Source: Patiria miniata
Taxonomy: Eukaryota; Echinodermata; Asteroidea; Valvatida; Asterinidae
Direction: 5' to 3'
DNA: 64,000 nucleotides
Assembly: GCF_015706575.1 (NCBI RefSeq)
Contig: NW_024037064.1
Span: forward strand, 2,603,427-2,667,426
A program made the position numbers and the translations under genes. Below are positions 60,404-64,000 of this stretch, one piece after another (the first letter of the stretch is position 1; each line of letters begins with the position of its first letter). A model generated the notes under the pieces. That model worked only from the letters and a program-made list of their open reading frames with translations, was not told where the DNA came from and did no database searches.

Positions 60404-60782
60404 TAAAATAATTAAATATAGGAATAAATATATTTTTAGGTTTAGATCATGAAAATAGTACAGAGAGTACATGTACAACTTTACCCGTATTTGCAAAACT
60501 GTGTGTATCCAAGACGTTGCAGTTATTCACAATTATACATGTATGGTGGTTGAAGGTTGAAGACTACACAATGTTCATGTATTAATCCTACATGAATGGG
60601 CTTTAAGGCAGGCCTTACTGTATGTTTAGAAAACCCCTCCAGGCGTTTTCATACAGTTAAATTTCTGAAGGTTCTGAAGGCCATGTTTTCATTAAGTATT
60701 TGTATTCCATGAGGACTGAGAATAGTGACAGAGCATTTATATACTGTGCATATGTTACATTTGAGTTCTTCTTTACTCACAG

Positions 60783-61417
60783 ATCCAATGACAGTTGCAG
60801 CCATCCACAATACTGAGCAAAGCTTGATTGTGTTGGAACGTGGAAGCAAGTATGTCAAGGTGTTCAAAATGAAGGACAACACTCTTGACTTCCAATTCCC
60901 AACGGTCGCACCGAGTGAGTTTGAGGAGACACAAGTGAACCTATGTAGTGCAGCAGTAAAAAAGGGAGGAACGATCTTAGTGGGTGATTACAAGAGAATG
61001 GTGTGGACTGAACACAGTCCCACTGATGGTAAGATCCTACTCACCGTACCAGTGCAGACTCCACCTTACTTCCTGGCTGTTGATGACGACACTGACAGAG
61101 TTGTGGTCAGTGGATATGACACAAAGAAAGTGGATGTTACAGATAGCAAAGGCAAAACGCATGTCACTATCCAACCTACTATCAATGGTAAGCCAGTGGC
61201 GTACTGCCGTGGTGTATGCTGTGACAGCTCAGGCATCTACCTTGCAATGCACCAAGGTGATGATGACACTGGTCATATTCACCACTATGACCCAGATGGC
61301 AGGTTTCTTGATTGCCTGGCTAAGGATTTGTATGTCCCAGGAGGAATCACATTCACATCAAATGGCCAGCTGGCAGTGGCTGACGGCCACTCAGTAAAGA
61401 TGTATCGCAAGGTATGA
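60783..61417 (+). CDS. TRIM-NHL gene copy 3, exon 2 (NHL region, stranded behind the frameshift)
   Basis: An open exon of 635 bases, two codons longer than in copies 1 and 2, ending YRKV-stop. Splicing from 54437 gives the split codon T|AT in the NHL register, so the only visible obstacle to a full protein is the single exon-1 frameshift. Blades are recognisable (SLIVLERGSKYVKVF, FLAVDDDTDRVVVSGYDTKK, GGITFTSNGQLAVADG). The good preservation of this exon suggests the frameshift is recent, tolerated, or a sequencing artefact. Confidence 0.75.
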
Positions 61418-61613
61418 TGGCATCCAACATGACATTGACTAGCAATCATCATCCCAATAGCAAATGTTGAGAATGATATTGTCCCGTCATTACAGCACCA
61501 ATCAACATTCATGTCCCACTCATATCACATCTCTCCTCAAAAACCCAAACACAAGCTGCCAATCCCTCTGATGAGAATCATTTTATACTAACAAGTTCTT
61601 AAATATAATCTGA

Positions 61614-62515
61614 ATTGGTCACATTTACTCGTACTCTGTCCTTTTTTTTTTTTAGAGTAGTAGTACTCGTACTCGAATGTCAAAGTACTCGTACTCAACA
61701 TGACGGTACTTGTACTCGGGCAGCAAAGTACTACTACTCGACATTGTACTGGTACTCAAATAGCAGTACATGTACTAAAAAAAACCGTATAGCTTGACTT
61801 ACCATGGCCTTATTTTATCGATACTTTCTGTTTGAATGGTTGATTGGCTTGCGGAGAAATCACAGTTTCCTGATTTTCCTCTGGACACGTCCAGATAAAC
61901 ACTATTAACAGCTAGCTGTGAGTAGGTCTTTACATCGGTCTGACTGGGCCTGGGCCAATCACGCACAATGACCCATTTGCCGTATGTAGGCACAATGGCC
62001 AATCATGTACGTGAAATGCCGAAATGTTCCTCAAAATGGTCGTTCAATTAACTTGGTGATTGGAGCAAGGCCGTTTTCTGAACCACGGTTCCGGCTCCCT
62101 ATCCGGGTCCAGCCCCATTGCCAACCTGCATGAATGGAGAAAGAGACGGAGCTGAAGCCAGGGTTTGGAAAACGGCCCAAAGTCTGGTTCTGGCTCGATC
62201 AGGCCCACAAACATAAACATAGGCCTAGGATTGTCATGCCAGGGAAGCAGACTATATGCTTAGTACACGTACATTTCCGCGAATCTGCCACATTGCACAT
62301 TGTACTGTCCACATTCGCTTGTCCAAAATTGTCGGCCTCTGAAGAATTTGTAGCACTTTTGCACCTTACCTGTTTGTACGTTATCCGTATTAGGAAATAT
62401 ATGTACTCGTACTCATACTCGGATGTATAAGTACTCGTACTCGTATTCGGCAACCTAAGCACTCGGCAGTACTCGGTACTCGGAAAAAAGTACTCGACTA
62501 CAACACTGGTTTTGA
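61614..62515. mobile_element. Insertion with TACTCG-rich arms, unit 3 3' flank
   Basis: Units 1 and 2 read from ATCTGAATT into the GAGGTGTTTGAATG region without it. Both ends of the insert (about 61620-61780 and 62400-62508) are built of degenerate TACTCG repeats, and the right end is CTACAACACTG. Ends of CAGTGTTGTAG type are seen in some hAT-like elements, but the left end does not match, so family is open. The middle is non-coding. Confidence 0.5.
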
Positions 62516-62710
62516 TACAGGGATGTAAGTTGGAGTTGACATGTTCGTTTGAATGTAATGACCCCCCCCCCACACCTCGCCCCAACCCAGTACTATATAT
62601 GTTTTCCTGTTGTTCAGTTTAATAGATTTGGCAGCCAATTTGATGACGAATCACCCATTTTCGCTCAAACTTGGATGAACGTTTAGATCAACATTCAATT
62701 AAATTAATAA

Positions 62711-62745
62711 ATCATTTAATTTAATTCTTGATTAAATTAAATGAT
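62711..62745. repeat. AT-rich perfect hairpin at a duplication edge
   Basis: ATCATTTAATTTAAT, loop TCTTG, then the exact complement ATTAAATTAAATGAT. The third Penelope-like piece starts at the very next base. Confidence 0.85.
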
Positions 62746-64000
62746 CTTTTCAGAACCATTCTCTTAGTTGAGAAATTATTCGCACACAGTGTTTCCGCAA
62801 ATATTTAGTATCTTCACCATGCAAAGCCTCAAATCTTACTTGCCAGATCTGATTTATTATTTTAAAGTTTACCATTCTTTAATCGCTAAAAAGTTCTCTA
62901 TATTTTGTTCAATGCTTCATTTGAACATTGAATAACTTTGTATTGCTGAAATAAATAACAACCCACTGACTTGCTTGTCAGTTTTGACGTCGTCTCAATC
63001 TTCACCAATGTTCCCACAGGCACGGCCTGCCAACTAGCTAAGGAAAGACTTGAACATGATACCACTCTTGCTGAACGCACAGACCTGTCCCCCGACCAAA
63101 TTCATGATCTGTAACTAACATGTATTTCTTCCAGTTGTTTTCAGTGGCAAGGCAAGTTCTACGAGCAAACGGCTGGGATCTCCATGGGATCTCCTTTATC
63201 CCCGGTCCTAGCCGACATCTTCATAGAGGAGTTCGAGTCTTCCTCCCTACTCAAAGCAGATCTTCAGCCGAGCCTGTGGCTACGCTATGTTGATGACACC
63301 TTCGTAGTGTGGCCCCATGGCCCGGACACACTCCAAGATTCCTCTAGTACCTCAACAAGCAACACACCAGCATCAGCTTCACCTTCACCATGGAACAAGA
63401 ACAGCACGGCACGATTCCTTTCCTGTACGTCAAGATCTCCAGGAATCCAGATTGCACCCTGGGACATAGCGTCTACAGGAAACCCACCCACACCGACCTC
63501 TATCTCCACCAGCGGTCATTTCATCACCCCAGCATCAAGTCATCGGTCAACCGCACCCTAGTACAGAGACCCTTTGAGGTCTGCGACCAAGACAACCTCA
63601 AGCGTGAACCCAAGCACATCCAGGCGTCACTACAACAGAACGACTACAAACCCAACCGCGTCAAGATCAGCAAATCTGACCAACGGGTCTCCTATACCCA
63701 AGGTCCTTCCACTGTATCTCCCTCAGTCACTCTTCCTTACATAGGTCCAGCTTCTCATCATCTGCAACACATCCTACGACAAGCCGGCGTCAAGGTGTAC
63801 CACTCATCTGGCAACAAGCTCCAAGGCAGCCTCCATACTCACAAGGACAAGCAGGACTCCTCTTCCAAGCCGGGAGTCTACCGCATTCCATGCGAATGCA
63901 GCAAAGTCTACATCTGCAAAACCGGTCAGAACCTTCCCACTAGGCTCAAGGAACACAGAGCACATGGACGGCGAGGGGATTTTGACAAATCGGCCATTGT
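62746..64000 (+). mobile_element. Third Penelope-like piece, running off the window
   Basis: Matches 58473-59727 nearly base for base, offset 4,273, including the host-intron flank and the same CAA joint (here at 62959). It shares small differences with the second copy rather than the first. It begins directly after a 15-base-arm AT-rich hairpin at 62711-62745. RT and GIY-YIG regions continue past the end. Confidence 0.88.

Larger units (their letters stand above)
54438..60782 (+). other. Intron of TRIM-NHL copy 3, enlarged by retroelement DNA
   Basis: A 6,345-base intron with GTAAGT donor and ACTCACAG acceptor, phase 1 as in the paralogues. Host-derived sequence occupies about 54438-55770 and 60404-60782. 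The rest is a Penelope-like element and a tandem duplication of its 3' part together with host flank. The element lies in the sense orientation of the gene. No other coding signal is visible in the host parts. Confidence 0.85.
44883..64000 (+). repeat. Segmental duplication unit 3 of 3 (runs off the window)
   Basis: Begins with the same sequence as units 1 and 2 and keeps the pseudo-exons, the long flank and the TRIM gene. Private insertions include the TIR elements at 49230-50294, 50822-51331 and about 52083-52556, Penelope-like DNA in the intron, and about 900 bases at 61614-62515 in the 3' flank. The downstream end is outside the window. Confidence 0.8.

Noticed and set aside
1-64000. CRISPR arrays, operons or bacterial-type signals
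   Set aside because: Spliced genes, SINE, MITEs and Penelope-like DNA show this is animal nuclear DNA; the tandem repeats lack direct-repeat/spacer structure.

Overview
This is an intron-bearing, AT-rich animal genome window. It has long non-coding stretches, very many small inverted-repeat elements, a tRNA-derived SINE, Penelope-like retroelements and frequent TACATGTA runs. A local family of TRIM genes with NHL repeats fits an invertebrate deuterostome. I favour an echinoderm (sea star or similar), with hemichordate or amphioxus possible; that placement is inference from gene family and repeat style, not from a marker gene.

The main architecture is a tandem segmental duplication present three times in the same orientation. 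Unit 1 is about 1-20546, unit 2 about 20547-44882, and unit 3 from 44883 past the window end. Each unit carries, on the + strand, one two-exon RING / B-box / B-box / coiled-coil / NHL gene: copy 1 at 6082-10061 (633 aa), copy 2 at 35499-39261 (638 aa), copy 3 at 53158-61417. Copy 3 has a one-base frameshift just before the NHL region, so as written it encodes only a 397-aa RING/B-box/coiled-coil protein. All three keep the phase-1 intron; copy 3's intron is enlarged by retroelement DNA.

On the - strand each unit also carries dead remnants of other host genes. One exon is clearly the RNA polymerase subunit RPB8 (POLR2H), with frame damage in all three units. A second, unidentified multi-exon gene is represented by up to four splice-bounded exons (A-D), damaged in every unit.

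The units differ mostly through insertions: TTAA-flanked MITEs (one family with a 28-bp central palindrome), several other TIR elements, a SINE, a 9-kb block that replaces the 5' flank of TRIM copy 2 and contains two GC-rich tandem-repeat fields, and a Penelope-like element in the intron of copy 3. Part of that element plus its host flank is tandemly duplicated, and a further near-identical piece lies downstream, running off the window. Because the same ancestral unit is present three times, many insertions have an empty allele a few tens of kb away, which gives direct target-site evidence.
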